A stretch of 64,000 nt of DNA from Tsukamurella ocularis (GTDB lineage Bacteria; Actinomycetota; Actinomycetes; Mycobacteriales; Mycobacteriaceae). The DNA lies in assembly GCF_024807615.1 (NCBI RefSeq), contig NZ_JANUCJ010000002.1:372001-436000 (forward strand), given 5' to 3'. This document shows, piece by piece, positions 34,702 through 43,929 of the stretch; within the stretch, counting starts at the first letter, position 1; each line of letters starts with the position of its first letter. Made by a program: the position numbers and the translations under genes. Below the pieces are notes generated by a model that was not told the origin of the DNA, made no database searches, and saw only the letters and a list, made by a program, of their open reading frames with translations.

Positions 34702-37166
34702 GACTGCACCCCCACCCAGATCGGCCGTGCAGCGGCGGGCGGCGCGAATCGCGTCCGCTCGAGGACGTCGGAGACCTCCCGCACGCCGTCCTCGACCGCG
34801 TCGAGCAGGACCTCGACCTCGGACCGGCGCCCGTCGACCATCGTCTCGGCGTCGTCGAGGTCGAACCGCCCCAGCTGCGCGAGGACCTCGCCGACGGTGC
34901 GCTCGCACGTGGCGCTGCGCAGTTCGTCGGGCAGCTGGGCGAGGTCGGCGGACAGTGCCGTGAGCGCAGCGACGAGCGACCTCGGGTTGGTCGCGTCGAG
35001 GAACATCAGGTCGACGGCAGCGCCCGCGCGGAGGACGGCGCGATGCCTGCGACGGTAGGTGACGGCGGACTCGCAGGTCACGAGATAGGCATCGAGCAGG
35101 CCGGCCTCGATGTCGGCGGGATTCTCGGGAACCACCATCGCCCGGGTCACGGCCGTGAGCTGCAGCGCGCGCTCGATACGGCGGCCGGCGTCCATCATCA
35201 GCCACGCCGGGTCCTGCACCAGCGACTCCCGGCCGAGGCCGGCGAAGGCCAGCAGCGAGACCAGGACCTCGCCGAGCGTCTGGTCGAGCTGCTCCCCCGC
35301 GTCGTCGCGGTCGGCCGCGAGCCGCCCCAGCGAGCGCTCGGCACCGCTGAGCACCAGCCAGGTGTCGGTGGACATCTGGTCGCGCACGGCCCGCAGGCTG
35401 GACCGCAGTCGCACGCCCGAATGCGCGACGCTCCCCGGCACGTCGACGTCGAGGGTGAGCCGGCGCAGTCGCGCGAGTACGTCCGTCTGCTCGGTCCCCT
35501 CCACGACGATCGGTCCGAGCTGATCGGTGACAGTGGCCGCGACGACCGCGTCGAGCAGTGGCTGCAGCACGTCGGCGCCCGCCTGCCACGGTCGGTGCCG
35601 GAATTCGCGGCTCCGGTCGTGCGCCATCGACAGCATCCGCACGGTGGCCTCGGCACGCTCTGCGTACCGGCCGATCCAGAACTGGTCCGAGAGCACACGC
35701 GGCGTCGCGACCGGCCCGCTGGCGGCGCCGCCGATCCGGCCCGAGCGGGGCGCGGTCGCCACCCGGGCGGGGGCGCGCAGGTCCTCCGACGAGGGCACCC
35801 ACACGTCACGGGCGGCCGACGAGTGCAGCAGGGCACCGTCGGCACCGTCGGCAAGCACCTGGCCGAGCCCGCCCGGCAGCACGGTGTAGCCGGACTCCTG
35901 GGCGAGGGCGAAGGCGCGCAGGGCGAAGCCGCGCTCGGTGACGGCGCCGCGCTCGACGGCGGGCCGGCCCGTGAACGGCACGAGCGTCTTGATGCACCAC
36001 ACCGTCGGGTCGGCGCCGATCCGACGACGCAGGTCGCTGACCTGTACTTCGGAGAGCGACGCGCCCGCGAAGCGCTCGCCGGTGGCGAAGTTCAGCACGA
36101 CCCGATCGTCGAGCGGACCGTCGACCGCGGCGCGACCGGCCGGTGTCGCGGCGTGCAGGGTCGGCGTGGACGGGAGCAGCAGGTCTTCGTCGAGGAGGTC
36201 GCGGCACAGCTGCGGCAGGTACGCGTGCAGGGCCGGATTCTCGAGGACGCCCGAGCCGAGCGTGTTGACGACGGTGACCGCACCGCGGGTCATCATCTCC
36301 ACCAGGCCGACGACGCCGAGTTGCGAATCGGTGCGCAGGTCCAGGGGGTCGGAGAACTCGGAGTCGACACGCCGCAGGATCACATGGACGCGCTTCATCC
36401 GGCCGAGCGAGCGCATGAAGACGCCCCCATCGCGCACGGTCAAATCGGATGCCTCGACGAGCGGGAAGCCGAGCACCGACGCGAGGTAGGCCTGGTCGAA
36501 GGCGGTCTCCGAGAACGATCCGGGGCTGAGCACGACGACGGTCGGGTCGTCGACGCCGGGGGGCGCCGCCTCGACCAGCTGGACACGCAGGGACGCCGCG
36601 AAGGACGCGACGGGACGCGGCGTCTCGGCCCGGAGCTCGCGCGGCAGGGCGCGGGAGGTCACCCGGCGGTCGGCGAGCGCGTAGCCCACGCCCGACGGGG
36701 CCTGGGTGCGGTCGGCGACTGCGACGTACCCGGTCACCTCGTCGCCGGCGGCCTCCCCGAGGTCGACGCCGTGCAGGAAGAGCGAGCGCGGGCCGGGTGA
36801 CGGGACGCCGACGGCGCGCCGGATGAAGCCGGGGTGCGCGAAGAGCACTTCGGGCGGCACGGTGCCGGTACGCACGGTGCGTTGCTCTCCGTAGAAGTCC
36901 TTGAGGACCGCGTCGAGCAGCAGCGAGCGCTGCGCGACGCCGCGCGCGAGGGCATCCCACTCGTCCGTGCTCAGCAGCACCGGCAGCGGATCGAGCCGCC
37001 ACGGGCCGGGCTCGGTCGTGCTCCCCGGTACCGCGGGATCGTCGACGGCGGGGAGGGCGTCGAGCGCGTTGTAGGTGATCCCCTCGTCGTCGACGAGGCC
37101 GCGGACCCGCGCGGACAAACGCCGTAGGCCCGCGGGATCGAGATCGCGAAGAGCGTCGATGCTCAC
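34692..37166 (-). CDS. Circularly permuted ATP-grasp / alpha-E domain fusion protein
   Basis: A 824-residue two-domain protein. Residues about 1-470 form a type 2 circularly permuted ATP-grasp ligase (DFYGEQRTVRTGTVPPEVLFAHPGF-like region near 90, VVLSPGSFSETAFDQAYLA, GVVGLVEMMTRGAVTVVN, VPFTGRPAVERGAV). Residues about 510-820 are the helical alpha-E domain, starting SDQFWIGRYAERAEATVRML. In many bacteria these are two genes; M. tuberculosis Rv2567 also appears fused. The family is predicted to form amide bonds in small peptides, with the transglutaminase next door as the partner hydrolase; no product is known. GTG 37166 overlaps the DUF389 stop. Confidence 0.9.
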   Translation of the reverse strand: MSIDALRDLDPAGLRRLSARVRGLVDDEGITYNALDALPAVDDPAVPGSTTEPGPWRLDPLPVLLSTDEWDALARGVAQRSLLLDAVLKDFYGEQRTVRTGTVPPEVLFAHPGFIRRAVGVPSPGPRSLFLHGVDLGEAAGDEVTGYVAVADRTQAPSGVGYALADRRVTSRALPRELRAETPRPVASFAASLRVQLVEAAPPGVDDPTVVVLSPGSFSETAFDQAYLASVLGFPLVEASDLTVRDGGVFMRSLGRMKRVHVILRRVDSEFSDPLDLRTDSQLGVVGLVEMMTRGAVTVVNTLGSGVLENPALHAYLPQLCRDLLDEDLLLPSTPTLHAATPAGRAAVDGPLDDRVVLNFATGERFAGASLSEVQVSDLRRRIGADPTVWCIKTLVPFTGRPAVERGAVTERGFALRAFALAQESGYTVLPGGLGQVLADGADGALLHSSAARDVWVPSSEDLRAPARVATAPRSGRIGGAASGPVATPRVLSDQFWIGRYAERAEATVRMLSMAHDRSREFRHRPWQAGADVLQPLLDAVVAATVTDQLGPIVVEGTEQTDVLARLRRLTLDVDVPGSVAHSGVRLRSSLRAVRDQMSTDTWLVLSGAERSLGRLAADRDDAGEQLDQTLGEVLVSLLAFAGLGRESLVQDPAWLMMDAGRRIERALQLTAVTRAMVVPENPADIEAGLLDAYLVTCESAVTYRRRHRAVLRAGAAVDLMFLDATNPRSLVAALTALSADLAQLPDELRSATCERTVGEVLAQLGRFDLDDAETMVDGRRSEVEVLLDAVEDGVREVSDVLERTRFAPPAAARPIWVGVQSWG

Positions 37167-38095
37167 AGGCCCACCTGCTCCCGCATGTCGCGCCACGCGG
37201 CCGGCCGCAGGAGCAGCACGAGGACTCCCGCGACGACGATGCCGACCAGGTTGATCGCGAGCTGCCCCGTCGATTCGAGGGCGCGCTGCCACTCCCCGAC
37301 CGTCGCGGCGACCACGGCGTACCCGGCGGCGGGCACCGTCGTGACCGAGATGAAGACGCCGACAAGCGCGGCCGACTTCGCGGTGACCATCGAGATCATG
37401 CCGGCGGCGCCGGCCAGCAGCGCGACGATGAGCGAGAACGGCCCGACCCGGTAGATGAAGTCGACCTGGCCTGCGGAGTCGAGGACGTCCACGGTGAACA
37501 GGTCCGCGGCGAGCGCGGCCTCCGCGCCGAGCCAGGTGCACACCATCGCGACCGGGAAACCGACCGACAACGCGAGCACCGGGCGCACCGCGAAGTGCAG
37601 GCGACGGATCGCGAGCGCCACCGCGATCGCGGCGAGCGGCCCGAACTCCGGCCCCACGACCATCGCGCCGACCACCGTCACCGGCGAGTTCGTCACCACG
37701 CCCACCGCAGCCAGCAGCACGGCGAGCACCAGGAACGCCAGGAAGGTCGAGTTGAGCGTCGACTCCTCGCGGGTCCGGGCGGTCAGTTCCTCCCAGACCA
37801 CGGCGTCCGACGGGTCGCCGGGCACCGCTTTCTCCGCGGCGTCCGCGGCATCGGAGAGCACCGTGTCCAGCGTCGAGACGGTGACGGCACCGTCGGCGGG
37901 TATGCCAAGCTCCTCGAGGCCCTGCAGCACGCGATGCGCGGCCTCTCGGGTGACCTCCGCGCTGAGCACGTCGCCCGCGGGGGTGAGCGACGCGCCGAGC
38001 GCCAGCGTGATGTGGGTGACCCCCGGCCGTGACCGCAGCTGCGCGAGCACCGCGTCGGTCCGGTCCGGCGGGCTGATCACCCGGATGTGGCGCAC
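37163..38095 (-). CDS. DUF389 integral membrane protein
   Basis: A 310-residue DUF389/TIGR00271-type membrane protein. Residues 1-75 form a small ACT-like or ferredoxin-like cytosolic domain (RHIRVISPPDRTDAVLAQL); six or so helices follow from about residue 115, containing the family block TNSPVTVVGAMVVGPEFGPLAAI (about 136-158). Function not established. The GTG start follows the aspS stop by 4 nt and the end overlaps the ATP-grasp gene, making an aspS-led operon. In M. tuberculosis a membrane gene also follows aspS (Rv2571c). Confidence 0.87.
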   Translation of the reverse strand: MRHIRVISPPDRTDAVLAQLRSRPGVTHITLALGASLTPAGDVLSAEVTREAAHRVLQGLEELGIPADGAVTVSTLDTVLSDAADAAEKAVPGDPSDAVVWEELTARTREESTLNSTFLAFLVLAVLLAAVGVVTNSPVTVVGAMVVGPEFGPLAAIAVALAIRRLHFAVRPVLALSVGFPVAMVCTWLGAEAALAADLFTVDVLDSAGQVDFIYRVGPFSLIVALLAGAAGMISMVTAKSAALVGVFISVTTVPAAGYAVVAATVGEWQRALESTGQLAINLVGIVVAGVLVLLLRPAAWRDMREQVGL

Positions 38096-38099
38096 GCGG

Positions 38100-39902
38100 C
38101 TACTTCTGCTCGGCGCCCTGGTCCGCCTCGGCCTGCTCCGGCTTCTTGGGCTTGGCGTCCATGCCCGACTCGCGGCGCTGCTGCACCGTGATGGCCGCGG
38201 GCGCGTCGGTCAGCGGGTCGACGCCGCCGCCCGACTTCGGGAAGGCGATGACCTCGCGGATCGAAGACGCGCCGGCGAGCAGCGAAACCACACGGTCCCA
38301 CCCCAGGGCGATGCCACCGTGCGGCGGGGCGCCGTAGGAGAAGGCGTCGAGCAGGAAGCCGAACTTCTCGCGGGCCTGCTCCTCGTCGATGCCCATGATC
38401 GCGAAGACGCGCTCCTGGACGTCCTTGCGGTGGATACGGATCGATCCGCCGCCGATCTCGTTGCCGTTGCAGACGATGTCGTAGGCGTAGGCCAGGGCGC
38501 TGCCCGGGTCGGTGTCGAAGGTGTCGATCGATTCCGGCTTGGGGCTGGTGAAGGCGTGGTGCACGGCCGTCCAGGCGCCGTCGCCCACGGCCACGTCGCC
38601 CGAGGCGGTCGCGTCGTCGGCGGGCTCGAACAGCGGCGCGTCGACGACCCAAGTGAAGGCCCAGTCGCCGTCCTTGATGAGGCCCAGCTTGTCGGCGATC
38701 TCGCCGCGGGCCGCGCCCAGCAGGGCGCGCATCGTCTTGGTGGGTCCGGCGGCGAAGAAGACGCAGTCGCCCGGCTGGGCGTGTACGTGCGCGGCGAGGC
38801 CGGCCCGCTCCTCGTCCGAGAGGTTCTTGGCGACGGGACCGGTCAGCTCGCCGTCCTCGCCGATCAGTACGTATGCGAGGCCGCGGGCGCCGCGCTGCTT
38901 GGCCCACTCCTGCCACGCGTCGAGCTGGCGACGGGGCTGGCTTGCGCCGCCCGGCATGACGACGGCACCGACGTACGGCGCCTGGAAGACGCGGAACGGC
39001 GTGTTCTTGAAGTACTCGGTGCACTCGACGAGTTCGAGGCCGAAGCGCAGGTCCGGCTTGTCGGAGCCGAAGCGGCGCATGGCCTCGGCGTAGGTCAGGC
39101 GCGGGATCGGGGTGGGGATCTCGTGGCCGATGAGCGACCACAGGGCCCCCACGATCTGCTCGCCGAGGGCGATCACGTCCTCCTGGTCCACGAAGCTCAT
39201 CTCGATGTCGAGCTGGGTGAACTCGGGCTGACGGTCCGCGCGGAAGTCCTCGTCGCGGTAGCAGCGCGCGATCTGGTAGTACCGCTCCATGCCGGCGACC
39301 ATGAGCAGCTGCTTGAACAGCTGCGGGCTCTGCGGCAGCGCGTAGAAGGTGCCGGGTCGCAGGCGTGCGGGCACCAGGAAGTCGCGGGCGCCCTCCGGGG
39401 TGGAGCGGGTCAGCGTCGGCGTCTCGATCTCGGTGAAGTCGTTGAGCGCGAGGATGTTGCGCGCCACGGCGTTGGCCTGACTGCGCAGCTTGATCGCGGC
39501 GGCGGGCCCCTCGCGGCGCAGGTCCAGGTACCGGTACTTCAGGCGCGCCTCCTCACCCGGCTCCTCGTCGAGCTGGAAGGGCAGTGGTGCCGATTCGTTG
39601 AGCACGGTCAGCTCGGCAACGTTGACCTCGATGGCGCCCGACGGCAGGTTCGGGTTCTCGCTGCCCTCGGGGCGCTTCTCGACGGTGCCGGTCACCAGCA
39701 CGCAGTACTCGGAGCGCAGCCGGTGCGCCTGCTCGGCGACGTCCGACTCGCGGAAGACGACCTGGGCGACGCCGGAACTGTCGCGCAGGTCGATGAAGAT
39801 CACACCGCCGTGGTCACGCCGACGCGCCACCCAGCCCGCGAGGGTGACGACGGTGCCGGCATCCTCTGCACGCAACGATCCGGCCAGGTGAGTGCGCAGC
39901 AC
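38100..39902 (-). CDS. aspS: Aspartate-tRNA ligase AspS
   Basis: Class II synthetase, 600 residues, bacterial type. N-terminal OB-fold anticodon-binding domain ([26 protein letters not shown]), flipping-loop region, motif 2 with [18 protein letters not shown] (about 220-237), the bacterial GAD insertion (about 290-430) and motif 3 [11 protein letters not shown] (about 533). In actinobacteria this enzyme may be non-discriminating and also charge tRNA-Asn; the sequence alone does not settle that. GTG 39902 has GAAAGGA 9-10 nt upstream. The last 20 residues are a Lys/Glu/Gln-rich tail. Confidence 0.97.
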   Translation of the reverse strand: MLRTHLAGSLRAEDAGTVVTLAGWVARRRDHGGVIFIDLRDSSGVAQVVFRESDVAEQAHRLRSEYCVLVTGTVEKRPEGSENPNLPSGAIEVNVAELTVLNESAPLPFQLDEEPGEEARLKYRYLDLRREGPAAAIKLRSQANAVARNILALNDFTEIETPTLTRSTPEGARDFLVPARLRPGTFYALPQSPQLFKQLLMVAGMERYYQIARCYRDEDFRADRQPEFTQLDIEMSFVDQEDVIALGEQIVGALWSLIGHEIPTPIPRLTYAEAMRRFGSDKPDLRFGLELVECTEYFKNTPFRVFQAPYVGAVVMPGGASQPRRQLDAWQEWAKQRGARGLAYVLIGEDGELTGPVAKNLSDEERAGLAAHVHAQPGDCVFFAAGPTKTMRALLGAARGEIADKLGLIKDGDWAFTWVVDAPLFEPADDATASGDVAVGDGAWTAVHHAFTSPKPESIDTFDTDPGSALAYAYDIVCNGNEIGGGSIRIHRKDVQERVFAIMGIDEEQAREKFGFLLDAFSYGAPPHGGIALGWDRVVSLLAGASSIREVIAFPKSGGGVDPLTDAPAAITVQQRRESGMDAKPKKPEQAEADQGAEQK

Positions 39903-39999
39903 TTTCGGGGTGTCCTTTCGACAGGGAATCTTCGAACGCCTGTCATGCTACGGGGCGAACCGGTTCACGATCTCACCCCCGCCATGGAATGCTGTGCGC

Positions 40000-40896
40000 A
40001 TGACCTTTCAGGGCAACGGGCCACTCGACACGAGCAACGTCGGCGCAGGCGGGGGCGGCGGCATGGGCCGCGGAATGGTGATCGGCGGTGGCAGCATCGG
40101 CACCGTTGTGATCGGCCTGCTCATCTACTTCCTCACCGGCAGCACGGGCGGTGTCCCGCAGCAGGCCTCTCCCCAGGGCGGCTCGGGTGGCAGCGTCTCT
40201 CAGGCCGACCAGCAGCTCGAGCAGCATCTGAAGAGTTGCACCGTCGAACTCGCGAACACTGACACGGCCTGCCGCATCGTCGCCACGACGAACTCCCTGA
40301 ACAAGGTGTGGCCGACGGTGCTGAAGGGATACCGAGCACCCCGGGGAAAGACGCTGATCATGCCGGTCGGAGCACAGTCGATCAACACCGGGTGCGGCGT
40401 CGCGGACGCTGGCACCGGCCCGTTCTACTGCCCCGCCGACGAGGTCTCGGTGTTCCAGCTCGACTTCATGGATCGCGTGATCAAGAAGCTGGGCGGTTCC
40501 AGTGGCCCGTTCTCTCAGGAGTACATCGTGGCCCACGAGTACGGGCACCACGTGCAGAAGCTGATCGGCACGATCAACAAGTCTCGCGAGGGTAACGGCG
40601 CGCAGGGCGGCTCCGTGCGCGTGGAGCTGCAGGCGGACTGCTTCGCCGGCGTCTGGGCCGCGCACGCCGACAAGGGAGCCGACGCCATGCTCGCGCCGCT
40701 GACGCAGCAGCAGATCTCCGACGCGATCACCACGGCGAAGGCGATTGGCGACGACACCATCCAGCGCAACGCCGGTCGCAACCCGAATCCGGAGTCGTTC
40801 TCCCACGGCACCTCCGCGCAGCGCGTCAAGTGGTTCACGCAGGGGTACCAGACTGGCGACCCGAACCAGTGCAACACCTTCAGCGGCACCATCTGA
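40000..40896 (+). CDS. Neutral zinc metallopeptidase (YpfJ/DUF..-type, Rv2575-like)
   Basis: Membrane-anchored putative zinc metallopeptidase of 298 residues. A Gly-rich N terminus precedes one transmembrane helix (about 28-46), then an extracytoplasmic domain with HEYGHH (179-184) as the HExxH zinc site and ELQADCFAGVWAAH (210-223) supplying the third, acidic ligand. Several paired cysteines (near 80, 91, 132, 144) suggest disulfides. ATG 40000 is the start; the frame runs open into the aspS leader. Divergent from aspS as Rv2575 is in M. tuberculosis. Substrate unknown. Confidence 0.9.
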   Translation: MTFQGNGPLDTSNVGAGGGGGMGRGMVIGGGSIGTVVIGLLIYFLTGSTGGVPQQASPQGGSGGSVSQADQQLEQHLKSCTVELANTDTACRIVATTNSLNKVWPTVLKGYRAPRGKTLIMPVGAQSINTGCGVADAGTGPFYCPADEVSVFQLDFMDRVIKKLGGSSGPFSQEYIVAHEYGHHVQKLIGTINKSREGNGAQGGSVRVELQADCFAGVWAAHADKGADAMLAPLTQQQISDAITTAKAIGDDTIQRNAGRNPNPESFSHGTSAQRVKWFTQGYQTGDPNQCNTFSGTI

Positions 40897-40900
40897 TCCG

Positions 40901-41377
40901 GTGCTCGAAACGCTGATCCGCTGGGCCGCGTACATGGGCGGATGGCTGCTCGTGGCGGGGCCGCTCATCCAGGCGCGACTGGAGCTGGAAGCGGAGGCGA
41001 CCGAACTGAGCGGCATCGGCGACGTCCTTCGCAGCACCGCGCCGCCGTCGCACCTCTCGCGGTGGTGGTGGCTGGTGCCGCCGGTCGCGATGTACCTCAC
41101 CCGCCGCCGTCAGTCCGCCTTCCTGAACACCCTCGGTGAGCGTCTCGATGCCACGCAGATGACGCGGCTCGCCCGCTTCTTCGCCGTCGCCCGCGCGTGG
41201 ATGATCGTGGCCTGCGGCGCGGCGCTCATCGCGATCAAGGAGACCTACGAGCTCGCCCATCACCAGCACTGGGGCGCGACCGGATTCTGGCTCCTCGCCC
41301 TGATCGCCGCGGTCGGCGTGGCCGCGACCAATGCGGCCACGTGGCGCAAGCCGGGCCGGACCGCGCGCGGCCTGTAG
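40901..41377 (+). CDS. Small membrane protein (hypothetical)
   Basis: A 158-residue protein with an N-terminal hydrophobic segment (WAAYMGGWLLVAGPLI), a central helix at WWWLVPPVAMYL (about 51-62), and two C-terminal transmembrane helices (about 96-113 and 125-145). No motif recognised. GTG 40901 lies 4 nt after the metallopeptidase stop, so it is probably translated from the same mRNA and may be its membrane partner; that is inference only. Confidence 0.7.
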   Translation: MLETLIRWAAYMGGWLLVAGPLIQARLELEAEATELSGIGDVLRSTAPPSHLSRWWWLVPPVAMYLTRRRQSAFLNTLGERLDATQMTRLARFFAVARAWMIVACGAALIAIKETYELAHHQHWGATGFWLLALIAAVGVAATNAATWRKPGRTARGL

Positions 41378-41397
41378 GCCCGGCCTAACCTGGTCGC

Positions 41398-43044
41398 ATG
41401 TCGGATGCCGCAGCTGCGAACACGCCCATCGACCGGCTCGCCACCACGCTCGCCCTGCGCGTGGCGGCCACGGACCCGATCCTGGCGACGCACGCGGGGA
41501 TCACCGAGCTCAACGACAAGCTCACGGACTTCTCCCCCACCGGGCTCGAGGCGAAGGCCACCGTCGGGCGGGAGACGCTGGCGCAGCTCGACGATCTGAC
41601 CGAGGAGAACGACGCCGACCGCGTAACCGCGGCCACGCTCCGCGAGCGGCTGGGCGTGCACGGCGCGATCCACGACGCGGGGCGCACGGTCGGCGAGCTG
41701 AACGTCATCGCCTCGCCGATGCAGGACATCCGCGACGTCTTCGACCTGACTCCGTCGGGCACCCCGGACGAGATCGCCACGCTGACTGCCCGATTGGAGG
41801 CCGTGCCGTCCGCGGTCGACTCCGCCGTCGAGGGACTGCGGGTCCGCCTCGCCGAGGGTGCCTGGCCCTTCGCCGAGTTGCAGGTGCGGGAGGTACTGGC
41901 GCAGGCCCGCAAGGCGGGCGACCAGGTCGCGGCGAACGTCGACCGGCTGGGCGAGCGGACACCGTCTGACCTGAGGGACCGCGTGCGGGCCGCCTTCGAC
42001 GGCTACGCTGACGTGCTCGAGTCCGAGGTCCTCCCCGCCGCGAAGGCGCTCGACGAGCCCGGTGGCCTGGGCGTTGGCCGCGAGGTCTACCCGCTGTATT
42101 CGCGGCTCTACCTGGGCGTGGACGTCGACCTCGAGGAGACCTACGCCTGGGGTCAGGAGCTGCTGGCGGGGATCGTCGCCGAGCAGCAGCAGGTAGCGCA
42201 GCGCCTCTATCCCGGCGCGACGGTGTCCGAGGCCCTCGCGCGGCTGGACACCGAGCCGCGGTACACGATCCACGGCACCGACGCGCTGCAGGAGTGGATG
42301 CAGAGGACCTCCGACGAGGCCGTGTCCACCCTGGCCGGGACCCATTTCGACATCCCCGCCGAGCTGCACCGGCTCGACTGCCGGATCGCGCCGAGCAACT
42401 CAGGTGGGATCTACTACACCGGCCCGTCCGCCGATCTGTCGCGCGCCGGTGCCATGTGGTGGTCGGTGCCGGACGGCGTGACCGAGTTCCACACGTGGAA
42501 GGAGAAGACCACCGTCTACCACGAGGGAGTGCCCGGACATCACCTGCAGATCGGGCAGTCGGTGATCGCGCCGCTCAACGTCTTCCGCAAGCTCGCGTCG
42601 TTCGTCTCCGGCCATGGCGAGGGGTGGGCGCTGTACGCGGAGCGGCTCATGCGCGATCTGGGCTTCCTCGATGACGACGGCGACCTCATGGGGATGCTCG
42701 ACTCGCAGCGGCTCCGCGCCTCGAGGGTGGTGCTCGACATCGGCGTGCACTGCGGCTTCGAGGCGCCCGCGGAGGTCGGCGGCGGCGCGTGGACGTACGA
42801 GAAGGGATGGCGGTTCCTGCGATCGCACGTCGCTATGTCCGACGAGCAGCTGCGCTTCGAGTACCACCGGTATCTCGGCTGGCCGGGGCAGGCACCCTCG
42901 TACTCGGTGGGCCAGCGGGTGTGGGAGCAGACTCGCGACGCCTATCTCGCCGCGCACCCGGGATCGTCGCTCAAGGACTTCCACCGCGACGCCCTGGCGC
43001 TCGGCGGCATGGGTCTGGACACCCTGCGCGCCGCGATCGTCTGA
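41398..43044 (+). CDS. DUF885-family metallopeptidase-like protein
   Basis: A 548-residue protein of the DUF885 family, helical and related to M3/M32-type zinc peptidases. The signature TVYHEGVPGHHLQIGQS gives an HExxxxHH-like site at His375/Glu376. C-terminal GWALYAERLMRDLGFLDD and YEKGWRFLRSHVAMSDEQL are further family blocks. No signal peptide, so cytosolic. Proteins of this family are annotated as hypothetical or as carboxypeptidases; activity here is unproven. It converges on the DAG-kinase gene with only 3 nt between the stops. Confidence 0.88.
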   Translation: MSDAAAANTPIDRLATTLALRVAATDPILATHAGITELNDKLTDFSPTGLEAKATVGRETLAQLDDLTEENDADRVTAATLRERLGVHGAIHDAGRTVGELNVIASPMQDIRDVFDLTPSGTPDEIATLTARLEAVPSAVDSAVEGLRVRLAEGAWPFAELQVREVLAQARKAGDQVAANVDRLGERTPSDLRDRVRAAFDGYADVLESEVLPAAKALDEPGGLGVGREVYPLYSRLYLGVDVDLEETYAWGQELLAGIVAEQQQVAQRLYPGATVSEALARLDTEPRYTIHGTDALQEWMQRTSDEAVSTLAGTHFDIPAELHRLDCRIAPSNSGGIYYTGPSADLSRAGAMWWSVPDGVTEFHTWKEKTTVYHEGVPGHHLQIGQSVIAPLNVFRKLASFVSGHGEGWALYAERLMRDLGFLDDDGDLMGMLDSQRLRASRVVLDIGVHCGFEAPAEVGGGAWTYEKGWRFLRSHVAMSDEQLRFEYHRYLGWPGQAPSYSVGQRVWEQTRDAYLAAHPGSSLKDFHRDALALGGMGLDTLRAAIV

Positions 43045-43047
43045 GCG

Positions 43048-43929
43048 TCAGCGGGGTACGAGGACGGGGAGGACGGCCTTCCGGATCCCGACGGTGACGG
43101 GCAGCTCCTGGAGGTAGTCGCCGTCGGCGTGGACGGGGATCGGGCGATCGGCGCTGACGCACACCTCCTGGCCGCTGAACGTCAACACCTCCGCCCGCGC
43201 GACGTGGGCGCCCGTCTTAGCCTCTCCCATCGCGCTGATGAGCTTCAGCTTGTTCCCGGCACCGTCGACGGCGAGTACCTCGATGCGGCCGTTGGCCGAG
43301 GACGCGGCGGGAACCATGTGCAGGCCGCTGCCGTACCAGCCGGAGTTGGCGACCACCACCATGTGGACCGGGCCCTCGTGGACGGCACCGTCGACCTCGA
43401 TCCGGAACCCGGCGGGCTTCCAGCGGAGCGCGGCGATCGCCGGGGCGAGGCGGTACGCGAGCGGCCCCATCCAGCGCAGTCTGTTGATGAGCTCGGCGGC
43501 CACGGAGTCCAGGCCGACGTAGACGTTGCCGACGGCGATCTCGTCACCGACGGTGAGCACGTCGAGATCCCTGCGGCGGCCGTCGGTGAGCACGTCGGCG
43601 ATGCCGGACGGCTCGTCAGGAATACGCAGATGGCGGGCCATGTCGTTGCCGCGGCCCCCGGTGACGATACCCATGGGCGCACCCGGCACGCGGAGCACGC
43701 CGGTGGCGACCTCGCGGATCTGGCCGTCCCCGCCGACCGCGACGGTCAGCGCGCCCGACGCCGCGGCCTTCTCCGCGAGCCGTCGGGCGTCGGTGCTCGA
43801 CGTCGACTCGACGACGTCCGTCGCGACGTCCCGGCGGGCCAACTCCTCGGCGACGGCGGCCCACCGGGTTCGCGCGGCCCCGCCGCCGGAGATCGGGTTG
43901 AGGACGGCGATGACGTCGGGGCCGGTCAC
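43048..43929 (-). CDS. Diacylglycerol kinase-family lipid kinase
   Basis: DAGK/sphingosine-kinase catalytic-domain protein of 293 residues (NAD kinase-like fold). N-terminal VIAVLNPISGGGAARTRW, nucleotide loop AVGGDGQIREVATGV (about 75-89) and GIVTGGRGNDMARHL are the family motifs; the C-terminal beta domain ends HADGDYLQELPVTVGI. It most resembles Rv2252 of M. tuberculosis, a lipid kinase implicated in phosphatidic acid and phosphoinositide mannoside synthesis. GTG 43929 overlaps the flavoprotein stop (GTGA), so the two are coupled. Confidence 0.9.
   Translation of the reverse strand: MTGPDVIAVLNPISGGGAARTRWAAVAEELARRDVATDVVESTSSTDARRLAEKAAASGALTVAVGGDGQIREVATGVLRVPGAPMGIVTGGRGNDMARHLRIPDEPSGIADVLTDGRRRDLDVLTVGDEIAVGNVYVGLDSVAAELINRLRWMGPLAYRLAPAIAALRWKPAGFRIEVDGAVHEGPVHMVVVANSGWYGSGLHMVPAASSANGRIEVLAVDGAGNKLKLISAMGEAKTGAHVARAEVLTFSGQEVCVSADRPIPVHADGDYLQELPVTVGIRKAVLPVLVPR

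Noticed and set aside
37455-39990. 935-codon plus-strand frame across DUF389 and aspS
   Set aside because: Shadow of aspS and DUF389 on the opposite strand; no start or domain, and composition typical of reverse-complement GC-rich frames.
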